From positions 1 through 49,359 of the forward strand of contig NW_024468308.1 in assembly GCF_002104995.1 (NCBI RefSeq): a DNA stretch of 49,359 nt. The letters run 5' to 3'. Numbering within the stretch: the first letter of the stretch is position 1; each line of letters starts with the position of its first letter. Source of the DNA: Linderina pennispora (taxonomy: Eukaryota > Kickxellomycota > Kickxellomycetes > Kickxellales > Kickxellaceae). The notes beneath the pieces are model-generated. The model did not search any database. It was not told the origin of the DNA and saw nothing but the letters and a program-made list of their open reading frames with translations. Made by a program: the position numbers and the translations under genes. This document shows, piece by piece, positions 30,159-39,044 of the stretch.

Positions 30159-30758
30159 ATGAGGCTCTTCACCTGCGTCGCTCTTTTCAGTGCTGCTGCC
30201 ATCCCTGGCTTCTCAGCACCCGTGTCTACGGACTCTGTCTCGCGCCGTGGTCTGCTGGATCTGGACCTTGGCCTGTGCCTCGACCTCAGCCTGCTTGGGC
30301 TTGTCAACCTCGACATCAACAAGAGTGGCTGCTCGTCAAAGGGAACTGAGCAGAAGCCGATCAAGGTCGACAAGGAAATCTGCGGGCAGATCAGAAACAA
30401 CAATGTAAACCCCGATGACATTTACGTCCATTGCGAGCAGCACTGGAGCACCAGGGAGGCCGAGCATGACAATAACAACGGATATTACAAGAGCGGGACG
30501 GGGCCTACTGGTTACGGAAATGCTGGTTACAAGTCCGTCGCCCCTGAGCACGAAAATACTGGGTACAAGACTGTCGCCCCTGAGCACGAAAATACCGGGT
30601 ACAAGACTGCCGTTCCTGAGCATGAGAACACGGGATACAAGGCTGTGGTCCCCGAGTATCACAGCAAGAATGGTGCTGACTGCGACACAGCCCCCAAGCA
30701 CGAGAACGCCGGGTACAAGGCCGTGGCACCTGCATATGTTGCAAACCCCGCCTACTAA
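30159..30758 (+). CDS. Secreted protein with 12-residue tandem repeats
   Basis: A protein of 199 residues. It starts with a signal peptide (MRLFTCVALFSAAAIPGFSA) and a short Leu/Asp-rich segment with a dibasic SRRG site. A central part with few cysteines follows (DKEICGQIRNNNVNP, DDIYVHCEQHW). From about residue 123 come 12-residue repeats of the form GYK-x-VAPEHENT: three full units, then diverged copies ending GYKAVAPAYVANPAY. Tyr, Lys, His and Glu dominate. It shows no enzyme domain, membrane anchor or GPI signal. The signal peptide resembles that of the secreted protein at 46753-47214 (MRLF start), but the mature parts differ. Function is unknown; a wall or extracellular matrix role is a guess from the repeats. 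Confidence 0.75.
   Translation: MRLFTCVALFSAAAIPGFSAPVSTDSVSRRGLLDLDLGLCLDLSLLGLVNLDINKSGCSSKGTEQKPIKVDKEICGQIRNNNVNPDDIYVHCEQHWSTREAEHDNNNGYYKSGTGPTGYGNAGYKSVAPEHENTGYKTVAPEHENTGYKTAVPEHENTGYKAVVPEYHSKNGADCDTAPKHENAGYKAVAPAYVANPAY
30525..30656 (+). repeat. 36-bp coding tandem repeat
   Basis: Three near-identical 36-bp units and part of a fourth, encoding GYK[ST]VAPEHENT-type repeats. The copies are similar enough at DNA level for slippage or unequal exchange to change their number. Confidence 0.8.
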
Positions 30759-31124
30759 ACACCTGTGCTTCCAGAATTCTTGCATACACTTTCCTGGTGA
30801 AAGCGGCGCGCCGATCGCAGCAGCTGTGCTTCCAAACTCTGCTTAAATTCTAATTATCCTGCTAGCCAAGGATATGTGGTTTTACAGCAGTGTCAACAAT
30901 GAGATACTTTGGTGAAGTACCAAACCAATCCCCACCCAATTCTTGGCACATGCGGAAAGCGGGCTTGGCACTTGGGGTGTGGTGAGTGGATATTAGCTCT
31001 AGGAAACAATCGCACCAACACAGACTCGACTTAAAAGCACCCTTGTCAGAGTCGGGTGGGTCTTCGAGAGCCACAAAAGCGGCACCCTTGATTTCCTTCC
31101 TGCTCCTTTCTTTTTGGCTCTTCA

Positions 31125-32789
31125 ATGCAAACCAAATTCAACACTACCCAACCCAGCTTTTTGCGTCGCAGGTCCGAAACTATTGGCGATATCAGTGAGA
31201 TGACAGCAAGCAACAGTAACGGCAGCTTTTATATGCCACAAAATAGCCAACAGCAGCCACCCCAATTGCCAAAGCGCTCACGGCCAACGCCTCGCCCGCC
31301 ATCATCGGCGCAACATCGCCTTCAAGCTCTGTCCATGTATCTGGACGAACATACTCACTCATATGAGGCAGTACAGCCGCCAGAGGCTCCAATAGATATG
31401 AACTACAGAAGGCAGCAGACGCAGCAGCAACCCCCATACCCGCAACAAACTCAACAGCAACCGACAGCCCGCAGACCGTCTATCGACCTTGACAAAGCAC
31501 CCACTACGGACCGCCTTGTAGAGTTTCGCCTGAGTATCCCTGACGGAGTACGCAACATGACGCAGCACCCTGGCGACACTATTGTCGGTTCCGTTGTTGT
31601 GACTCTAACGAAGCCGACAAAGATATTCCGCATCAGTATCCAGTTCTTGGGTCGAGAGCGTGTATATCTTCGTGAGAATCCACCCAGTGCGCCCATCGCC
31701 ATGCACGCCAAGACTGACTACGTTCTGTTCGACCACCGTATGACCTTGTGGGGAGAGAGAATCACAGATGGTACCCAGCAGAACAACGGGTCAAGCAGAC
31801 ACTGGGGGACAATGGCACCAGGAACTCATGTAATACCGTTTTCAATCTCCATTCCCAACGTCAACTACCCTTCGGCTATCAGACGCGAAAAGGTCTGCGG
31901 CGTAAAGTACACGGTCCAAGCCTTTCTAGAACGGCCCGGAAAACTCACCCTTCGCAGCACCAGCACACGGCCAGAGGATATAGTCATTGAGCCCATTGCT
32001 TACCCGCTCCGGCCGCGCAATGTTCTACGTATCGACTGCACTATCCCCGGAAATCCCGATAATCAGGGCATGCAGGACATCGCTGTAAGAATACAGGGTG
32101 GCATCTCCAAGCTACCTGTCGTCGCTGGCGACCGTATCCTCTACAAGCTTGAGGCGTGTGCGGTAAATGACACTGGCGATGATCCACAGATCCGGTCACT
32201 CGCTAGCAACTACACCGTGAAGTACATGACCATATACATCGTAGAGTGCCTGGAGCTGAAGGGAATGATCAAAGGCATCGAGCGGTCGCAAACTCATCGC
32301 AACAACGTCCACACTGTGCGTCTGCCACCCAACAGCGATAAGCAAGAAAAGTATTCAAATTCAGCCCCATTTTTCACGACAAGCGACTACATACGACTCC
32401 CACAAGATCTCTGCCCCTTCGACAGCAAGCTTTTGACACGCACATATGAGCTTCGCATCGACTGTGAAGTTGCAGACAAGACGTCATTCTTGAACAAGGT
32501 GACGCGGACATCGTTTCTGTACTCGTGGACGACAGTTTTGGATGTGGTGGGTGTTTCGCCGGACAAGTTTGATGCAGCAGCATTCCAGAACGCGTACACT
32601 GACAACCAGCGCAATATGTCTGGGATTGTGCCACCGCCGCACCACCATGCTACGGCGGAGCCAGAGATCCGCAAGGGCGGGTGGGAGCAGGACACCGAGT
32701 ATATTGAGTGGAATCGGCTCAACCCGACCTGGATCCAACTTGCTCGTCGCAAGTATAGCAGCAATGCCGATGATGCCGAATGGAAATGA
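31125..32789 (+). CDS. Arrestin-like protein (alpha-arrestin fold)
   Basis: A protein of 554 residues. A Gln/Pro-rich N-terminal stretch of about 120 residues (QQQPPYPQQTQQQPTARRPS) precedes the arrestin N domain, from VEFRLSIPDG through GDTIVGSVVVTLTKPTKI. The C domain continues with KYTVQAFLERPGKL, VRIQGGISKLPVVAGD and YELRIDCEVADKTSFLNK. Arrestin-related proteins in fungi recruit ubiquitin ligases to transporters; I see no clear PPxY motif, so ligase recruitment is unproven. An alternative start is at 31200. Codons from about 439 onward lie in the right arm of the inverted repeat, and the same 3' portion is duplicated without its 5' part at 23017-23366. Confidence 0.8.
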   Translation: MQTKFNTTQPSFLRRRSETIGDISEMTASNSNGSFYMPQNSQQQPPQLPKRSRPTPRPPSSAQHRLQALSMYLDEHTHSYEAVQPPEAPIDMNYRRQQTQQQPPYPQQTQQQPTARRPSIDLDKAPTTDRLVEFRLSIPDGVRNMTQHPGDTIVGSVVVTLTKPTKIFRISIQFLGRERVYLRENPPSAPIAMHAKTDYVLFDHRMTLWGERITDGTQQNNGSSRHWGTMAPGTHVIPFSISIPNVNYPSAIRREKVCGVKYTVQAFLERPGKLTLRSTSTRPEDIVIEPIAYPLRPRNVLRIDCTIPGNPDNQGMQDIAVRIQGGISKLPVVAGDRILYKLEACAVNDTGDDPQIRSLASNYTVKYMTIYIVECLELKGMIKGIERSQTHRNNVHTVRLPPNSDKQEKYSNSAPFFTTSDYIRLPQDLCPFDSKLLTRTYELRIDCEVADKTSFLNKVTRTSFLYSWTTVLDVVGVSPDKFDAAAFQNAYTDNQRNMSGIVPPPHHHATAEPEIRKGGWEQDTEYIEWNRLNPTWIQLARRKYSSNADDAEWK

Positions 32790-33025
32790 AGGCAATATGA
32801 TGTATTTAGTACTGAACTATCAATGATATGGTATGTGCATGAGTAAACGGCCAGTGTGTGTACTGCAGTTATGCTTGCATTGGAGGAAAAGGGCATATAG
32901 CAGATGCTTTAATATGGTGCAGGGCTTATAGTGCAAGATGTGACGGGAATATGAAAGTAGTATGTGTACCTGTGGCGATATTAGAGTATCACGATAGGCA
33001 TATTTGAAGAGCTGTGCTAATGCAT

Positions 33026-33185
33026 TGCGACTGTTGACATTCGGGATCCGGAGTCCCCCTGCGCCACCATGGGCAAGGCCGAAACGCATACATACAAAGG
33101 CGTAGGCAGGCGATCAGCTTTGCTTCTTCCCCTCGGTCATATTTTTGAAAAGTTAATTTTCCATACACCTGATAACCACCCATCC
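33026..33185 (-). repeat. Dispersed repeat, copy B (right arm)
   Basis: Exact mirror copy of 22621-22780, carried along in the inverted-repeat arm. Confidence 0.45.
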
Positions 33186-33641
33186 CCTAGGCTAGCAATG
33201 GCCAATCAGTAGGCTGTAGGCTGGCGAAGCTGACAGGGGTTTACAGAGGTGACAAGAGAGAAGCCAGATAGTACATTAAATACAGAAAAACAAATGTGAA
33301 AAGGTGCGCTAAATTTAATAGTAAGCGCACAGCTCTTGTCAGTGCATATATGGTAACCATGAAATTAGCTGATGATGTTTGAATAAGGGATAGGCAACCT
33401 GGTAAAAGAAAAGAAAAAAGAAGAAGAAAACCAAGGTTGGTTGAATATCGTTCATATACACTGAGAGACTATTGATAACAGGGTGAGGTTGAGGAAGCAA
33501 GAGAGACGCTGAAGGTATGTTTGAAGCAAGTAAACATGACAACGATGCCGTGGCAGAAGATCCTGATATTCAATTATTATTCTAAAGTTCTTCCTCTCAG
33601 AGGTGAATTGGCTTGGATTATTAGTCAAATCCGTTAATCCA

Positions 33642-33714
33642 GCCCGGCTAGCTCAATCGGCAGAGCGTGAGACTCTTAATCTCAAGGTTGGGGGTTCGAC
33701 CCCCCCGTCGGGCT
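33642..33714 (+). tRNA. tRNA-Lys (CTT), right-arm copy
   Basis: Same cloverleaf as the left-arm gene: acceptor GCCCGGC/GTCGGGC with one G-U pair, anticodon CTT, T loop TTCGACC. A run of T follows nearby (TTCTTTTGC), with longer T runs about 20 bp further on, suitable for RNA polymerase III termination. Confidence 0.93.
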
Positions 33715-35555
33715 GTTCTTTTGCTATTGATTTTTTGTAAAAAAATCCATATTTGCGAGAATTGCTGTATGCGATCCTCGCTGCATATTCATGACATCTT
33801 ACCTCGCTGGATCTGAGAGCCATAGCATGTTTCATTTTCTTATCTGTAATGTCCATTAGTTTCTATAGACAGATGTAACAGTGGCCGTGAATCGTTGCCC
33901 TTGTCTGCTTTACTTTTTCTCCAGCAAAGCAACGCACTACTGATCCGTCTGCTACCTTTTGCAATGCCTATTCGGTAGACTTGTGCAGAAGGGCTGTTTC
34001 AGGAATCCCTTACGCTATTACGGTACATGATAGGCACTACGTGAATATGTGCCTCTGTATCTCCCTCTTTATCCCTATGATAAAAATAGTAAAAGCACTG
34101 TAAGGAAAGCGAAAGAGAAAACGATTTTTTAAATAAAAAAAAACTATCAGTGGCCTCTACACCACATTTGCTGAAGGGCAGCTTGGATGTAGATGCCTCA
34201 AGTGATGCTCATTACGTAGCTACATGCCCTAGGCATCTAAACACGATCGGCTTTTTTTTTGCCTCATTCAGTACCAGATACACTCCTTAATTCATAGCTA
34301 CACCATCTCATAGTTTTACCCAGCCTCATTAATTTTCCGCCAGAACAATTGATAGCATTAGTAGATGCAGCTATCCTTACAAGTTATTAATAAGGCAGCA
34401 TCTTTGCCTGCTTAACACACTCGCAGAAATGCACAGATTGACCTGAACAATGCCATTTCTAGTTACAATCTCTGGCACACATCATTTCTGCAATAACATG
34501 CCCACGACTTCTGTCAGAAGGTTACAAGTGATACAAGTATAGAGTGGGCTGAAACACCCAAAGATGTATATATTGAGAAAGTGTGAAGGAGTGCAGAAAG
34601 GCACTAAGCAAGTAGAAAAATATAGAAGAAAGACAAGAAGGACCCGGTCCAGTATTGGACTAGGTAGCAAAATATAAAGAGAAAATAGAATGAGGAAATG
34701 AGGAAAATCTAATTCTGATAGCTTCTATGCTATGCACTCACACTAAAGCATTATTCTTAGGACTTCAAGCTCAAAATCCACAGTGCCTGGTTCATGTTTG
34801 GCTCAAGGGGGTGACAGCTATCCTGACAACCTGACAATTCACACATTCATAGGCCATACTATTACTTTGATATCCTCTGTTTTATTTATATTTTCTACAC
34901 TGGTGGTGCCAAGTGTCAGCACTGCGCTTCTGACTAGTTTAGTACCTATTTATACCATTCCATCGGTTTGTAGGGGCACACACCTTGTGTCTGAGTGATC
35001 CTGGGCAGTAATAAATTACACCATATATAGAACTGTGCAGATTATTAGTAAAAGTGCAACCAAAATAGTACAAATGGCAATACGATAAGTATAGGACTTG
35101 CAGACACTAATGCAGTGAATATAAGATAAAATACCTAGGTAGATATATTTACTTGGCCAAACCATCCTGTTGATAATGTAGCAGGCTTTGTTGTCATAGC
35201 TAAATGTTAGGTAGATACATATTCTGCGATGGGCGGCAATAACTTATAGTGATTTGTGGTATGCCATTTCCTAGTTGACTCTGCAATTTGGGGCTGTCCA
35301 TTTTGTCTCGGAGAGTAAACGTATTCCAGACAGCTGCAGGAGGCTGCCTATCTAAGTGTTTCATACCTAAGCATCTTTCCACGATATATATTAAACATAT
35401 GACATATGCTATATGAAAGAAGGAAGGGGAAATCGCCAGGTGAAAAGGGCAGGTGCTGGTCTAAGTAGTAGTGCCAGTTGCCTGGAATGGTATGGATGGC
35501 CATTGTGGCCTAAGGGCCATGATCCATAGGTTCCTGAAATCATGTGGATTTGGAA

Positions 35556-35725
35556 CCATAGTGTCTGTGGTGGTGCAGGAGTCTCCAGACCTCAAATTTC
35601 AGCAGCTGTAGATAAGAATGAAATGTACACGTATAGATGCTCAGAAAGATTGTCAGCATTCCTTCTTCCCTTTTGTCATATTCTTCCAAAGTTATTTTCC
35701 ATACATACTCAATGGCTATTCATCC
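35556..35725. repeat. Dispersed repeat, copy C, rearranged (right arm)
   Basis: Mirror copy of 20081-20250 within the arm. Confidence 0.4.
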
Positions 35726-36315
35726 TCTAGGTTAACAACGACAATAGCCCTTGAGCCACTATCCCATACAATCATTCACTGCAATTCATTTGTATTCGTT
35801 AACACTAATACTGCTAATCAAGCAGGCAGTTCCATACAGCTGCTCCAAATCATTAACAAAAATCGCTGATGCAGGTTGGGGCTACATTGCACTTGTCAGC
35901 CAACTTATAACTACTGCTCTTACATTAAAAAAAAAACGGTATGGATATAATGGAATGCACACCTGCTATAAGTCATGCACACAAACCAATATTCTGTAGT
36001 ATCCTTAGGAGTTACAATATCTTTGGAGTGCTATCTCAATTCATCTACTTGTTTCAGGTCAAAGCAATCGATGCAATTCATTACTCGAGATATCTATACA
36101 GTCTATTATTCAGCTGCTTACAGAACACGTTGGCCATGTCACAAAGCACTATAGTTGATCCCAAAGTTTGTTTTATCATTGGTGCGGATTAGTGCTAGGA
36201 TGCTGTTGCATAAAGCCAGTGTCCTACAAATAGTAAGCAGCCGCTAAACAAAGTACACATGATCCGTATGTTCATGGACGATTTATTTATCAAGAGATTC
36301 AACAAAATGAGTGGA

Positions 36316-36387
36316 TCCCCGATAGTATAGTGGCGAGTACACCAGTCTGTCACATTGGAGACCCGGGTTCAATTCCCGGTCGGAGAG
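36316..36387 (+). tRNA. tRNA-Asp (GTC), right-arm copy
   Basis: Same 72-nt gene as the left-arm copy, including the C3-A70 mismatch in the acceptor stem. ATTCTTTTGCC follows directly. Confidence 0.9.
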
Positions 36388-36629
36388 CATTCTTTTGCCT
36401 GCCAAGTGGCGGTAGCACTGCTTTTTTCTTTTTTTTTTTTGCAGCACCAATCACGCCAGAATGGGGCTGGCGCTCGCTGTGTTGGGGGCCTGTCTGAACC
36501 AAGCCGCCAGCGTTGTTCCTCAGTAGCATGTATTTCGTTTTTATTATAGTTACAAAGAAACGCTCGGTTGTAGAATTACAGCTGTGCAGCGTCGTATGCC
36601 TTGGCTGTTTAAGGCGTGATATCAGTGCT

Positions 36630-36854
36630 TTACTGGAATAGCCCTATCTTGAGTGTGGGCTTGAGGAAGCGAAGTGGATCATGCTTTACTTTATCTGTCG
36701 TTGGTATCTTCAGTTTGCGTTTTGATCTTGATTGCTTCTTGTGCCAGAAACTAAATCTCTTTTTACTTCTGGAAGCATCTTCCTCATCACTCAGATCGAG
36801 CCATGACCCAGAAGGGTTGATAGACGTAGGTCGATCATCGGTGTTGCTTGCCAT
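36630..36854 (-). CDS. Small 74-residue protein of unknown function, copy 2
   Basis: A gapless paralogue of 18951-19175. It starts MASNTDD, carries SWLDLSDEED, FSFWHKKQ and a basic stretch (RSKRKLK), and ends in the same 18 residues. In the 5' part outside the arm, 24 of 56 residues match. The start at 36854 is preferred over 36947 because it gives the same 74-residue length as the paralogue and lies 100 bp downstream of a TATA box. The acidic SWLDLSD block followed by a basic segment could be an interaction motif; no known domain is recognised. Confidence 0.62.
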   Translation of the reverse strand: MASNTDDRPTSINPSGSWLDLSDEEDASRSKKRFSFWHKKQSRSKRKLKIPTTDKVKHDPLRFLKPTLKIGLFQ

Positions 36855-36953
36855 CTCTAAACTTGAGTACTGTGTGTAGATAATGATGCAAAGAATAGCG
36901 CGCATGAAAATTTTATGAAAAATTTGCAAGACTATTGATTCATGCATAGTCCC

Positions 36954-36960
36954 TTATATA
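36954..36960 (-). promoter_or_regulatory. TATA box of the second 74-residue gene
   Basis: The minus strand reads TATATAA, 100 bp upstream of the ATG at 36854. The first copy has no equally good box of its own at this distance but has an LTR-like element upstream. Confidence 0.5.
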
Positions 36961-37633
36961 TCCTCGTCTGAGCTCTAAGTGAAGCTGGTCATTATTAATA
37001 TTCGTTATGTACCGTTCTACACTTACCAAATGTAACAAACAAACAAAATTATATTCACCAATTACAACTTGTGAATGAGGTAAAGTGACAGAATAGTTGG
37101 CGCAATAGTGAGACTTTCAAATTCTAATCTTTGCAGTTTGCTTCTACGAAGAATTTCCCGAAAGGCTCCTCTCGTCTTTTCATTCCGCTAACAAACAAAT
37201 ACTCAGGGCCAATTAATGGCATGCAATATCACACTGTGGCGAGGTAACAAGGGAACTCGTCATATCGTTGGTACGCTCTCTCCGAAGACCGAACGAATGG
37301 CTGCGCTAGAAATAGCACATTTATAAACATAACGATGGAAATGCCGCTATTCATAGTTTTTTGGGCGTCAAAAGGATTATGTAACTGAATGTACTATGAG
37401 CGTTGACAGTTCCTGTAGATGCATATTCGCCAACCGACATTAAACGAAGATTTGTTCCACAAAATTCATTCGTGTGTATTTTGTGGCTGGTGGATAAGAA
37501 TTCAAAGAAAAAAGTTCTACGAGTGTGAGTGAACGTCCTACTGCTCAACACAGAAATAAAATCAAAAGCCGAATACAGTGCTCTCCAGGCGTTTCATCGT
37601 ACTCATTGGTCTCTGCATAGTGACCTACGATGA
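36961..37633. other. Intergenic region outside the right arm
   Basis: About 670 bp of AT-rich sequence without a gene. At 37583-37608 there is a 26-bp segment that is the exact reverse complement of 16820-16845, just before the second direct repeat. Confidence 0.5.
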
Positions 37634-38364
37634 CACTGCGTGTCACATCATTCCTGTTTCGGAATCAACAGCAAAACAGTAAACCACCGACACAAGCCGA
37701 TGCCAACAAAAAGAGTGGAGGACCTGGGTATCGATCCCAGTGCCTCGCGCATGCTAAGCGCGCGCTCTCCCATTTGAGCTAGACCCCCTGAATCTCGGAA
37801 TCGAAGCTGATCCGATTTGCATTCCAATTTCTGATATCGTCTAAAAATAATCGTACATAAAATATCGTATCAAGTGGATTGCTCATGATGAAGCGGTGAA
37901 AGCGGGGCTCACACTCTACTGCGGGCTACTGATGCACCCATGCACCCAAGCTATCGCCTGTATCAGTATTACCAGCTTCTCACTTGAAGTTTCGTATCTG
38001 TCATTTATATTTTCTCCCTGTTCGTGTTGGCTGATTGCACAGGAAAACCACTGCCCTACGATGTCGGTGTTGGCTTGAACAATTTGTGAAAGCAAACAAC
38101 TAATAGAGGATGAGCGTTTGTTTCATTTAGAGTCTAGTGAATCAAGAGCCGGATGCATGTCCCAAGTAACATACCAAGTGCTAATGTGGCTCGTACAGGT
38201 GAAACAACGCAGTCCAATTCTCACATAAGATCGAGCGCCGGTGTACAGTGGGGTTATTCAATGGTATCTGCCATCAAAGGGTGGTTTTCCAACTGCAGAG
38301 TCAAAGTACTTTGGCATATATTTCATGTTGCAGATAGAGTTGATTAAGGAAGGAGACAATCCAG
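37634..38364 (+). repeat. Direct repeat copy 2 (0.73 kb, contains tRNA-Ala)
   Basis: Second copy of 16915-17647 in the same orientation, with a few substitutions and short indels (for example a shortened T run in the middle). After it ends the sequence is unrelated to the other copy. Confidence 0.9.
37716..37788 (-). tRNA. tRNA-Ala (AGC), copy 2
   Basis: Identical in the tRNA body to the gene at 16997-17069, including the G3-U70 identity pair and the U-U mismatch at 6:67, although the flanks have diverged slightly. Confidence 0.93.
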
Positions 38365-38678
38365 TAAAACATCCGTTTCTATAAGTAGCATGTAGCCTAT
38401 ATTTTATCCGGCAATTTAGACGTGTTTGGTTGTGTTGACCTGGAAGCGGCAACGCATTTCAAAGCCACCATACCAAACCAACAGAACAAAGGCTTGACAC
38501 CCTGGACCACCCACCTGGTCCCGCATTTTTCTGATCCTATCCCATTTTTCCATAAGGCTCGAGGATATTTATCCCTTCAAAAGGTTAACAGGCTGTAGTA
38601 ATAGACATAATCTCTTTAGTAAGAGCTTTTGACATTAAACTATAGCTACTAGGGAACTGAAATTCAAATATATCTAAA

Positions 38679-39036
38679 GTCAGATGCCTTCCTTTTATCA
38701 GCGCTCATGGTAACCCACAAATAATAATATAGAACAGCGGTAAGAGCCTAATGAGACGTTAGTTAAAGTGCCTGAGAAAAAGTACTAGGTAGCATGGTTT
38801 CCTAGTAATAAACTATGCGGGTGCTGATAAAACCAATCGTACACGTTCACAAAAATATATTGGAAAAACCAGGATGAATCTCCGCCGCTAGGAGCCAGCA
38901 GGAGGTATTTAAGCAAATGCTGAGTGTGCATACGGAGCCCTTGAGCTAAGCCGTGCACATGGCTCTGGGTAAAGCTGCACCACTCTGAGTGAGTACGCCG
39001 CCCCAGGTACGATGGAACAGCCCTAGGAGTATGACA
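38679..39036 (-). mobile_element. Solo LTR-like element, copy 2, diverged
   Basis: Read on the minus strand it starts TGTCATAC and follows copy 1 (18471-18830) over its length, sharing ACTCACTCAGAGTGG-type, GGTTTTTCCAATATATTTTT and GGTTTTATCAGCAC blocks. Identity is perhaps three quarters. Its far end is less clear and I see no matching target duplication. It starts 8 bp after the SEC7 stop codon and points the same way as SEC7, so it probably forms the SEC7 3' UTR. Confidence 0.55.
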
Positions 39037-39044
39037 TTACTATT

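Larger units (their letters stand above)
32440..36686. repeat. Right arm of the 4.25-kb inverted repeat
   Basis: Mirror image of 19119-23366. The inner end falls inside the arrestin gene and the outer end inside the second 74-residue gene. The interior (32.8-36.3 kb) holds tRNA-Lys, tRNA-Asp and dispersed-repeat copies and otherwise no gene I can support. The near identity of non-coding AT-rich sequence implies a recent duplication or ongoing gene conversion. Confidence 0.97.

Noticed and set aside
18471-39036. The two LTR-like copies as outer parts of the big inverted repeat
   Set aside because: They are inverted to each other, but their spacing does not match the arm axis and their divergence is far greater, so separate insertions are more likely.
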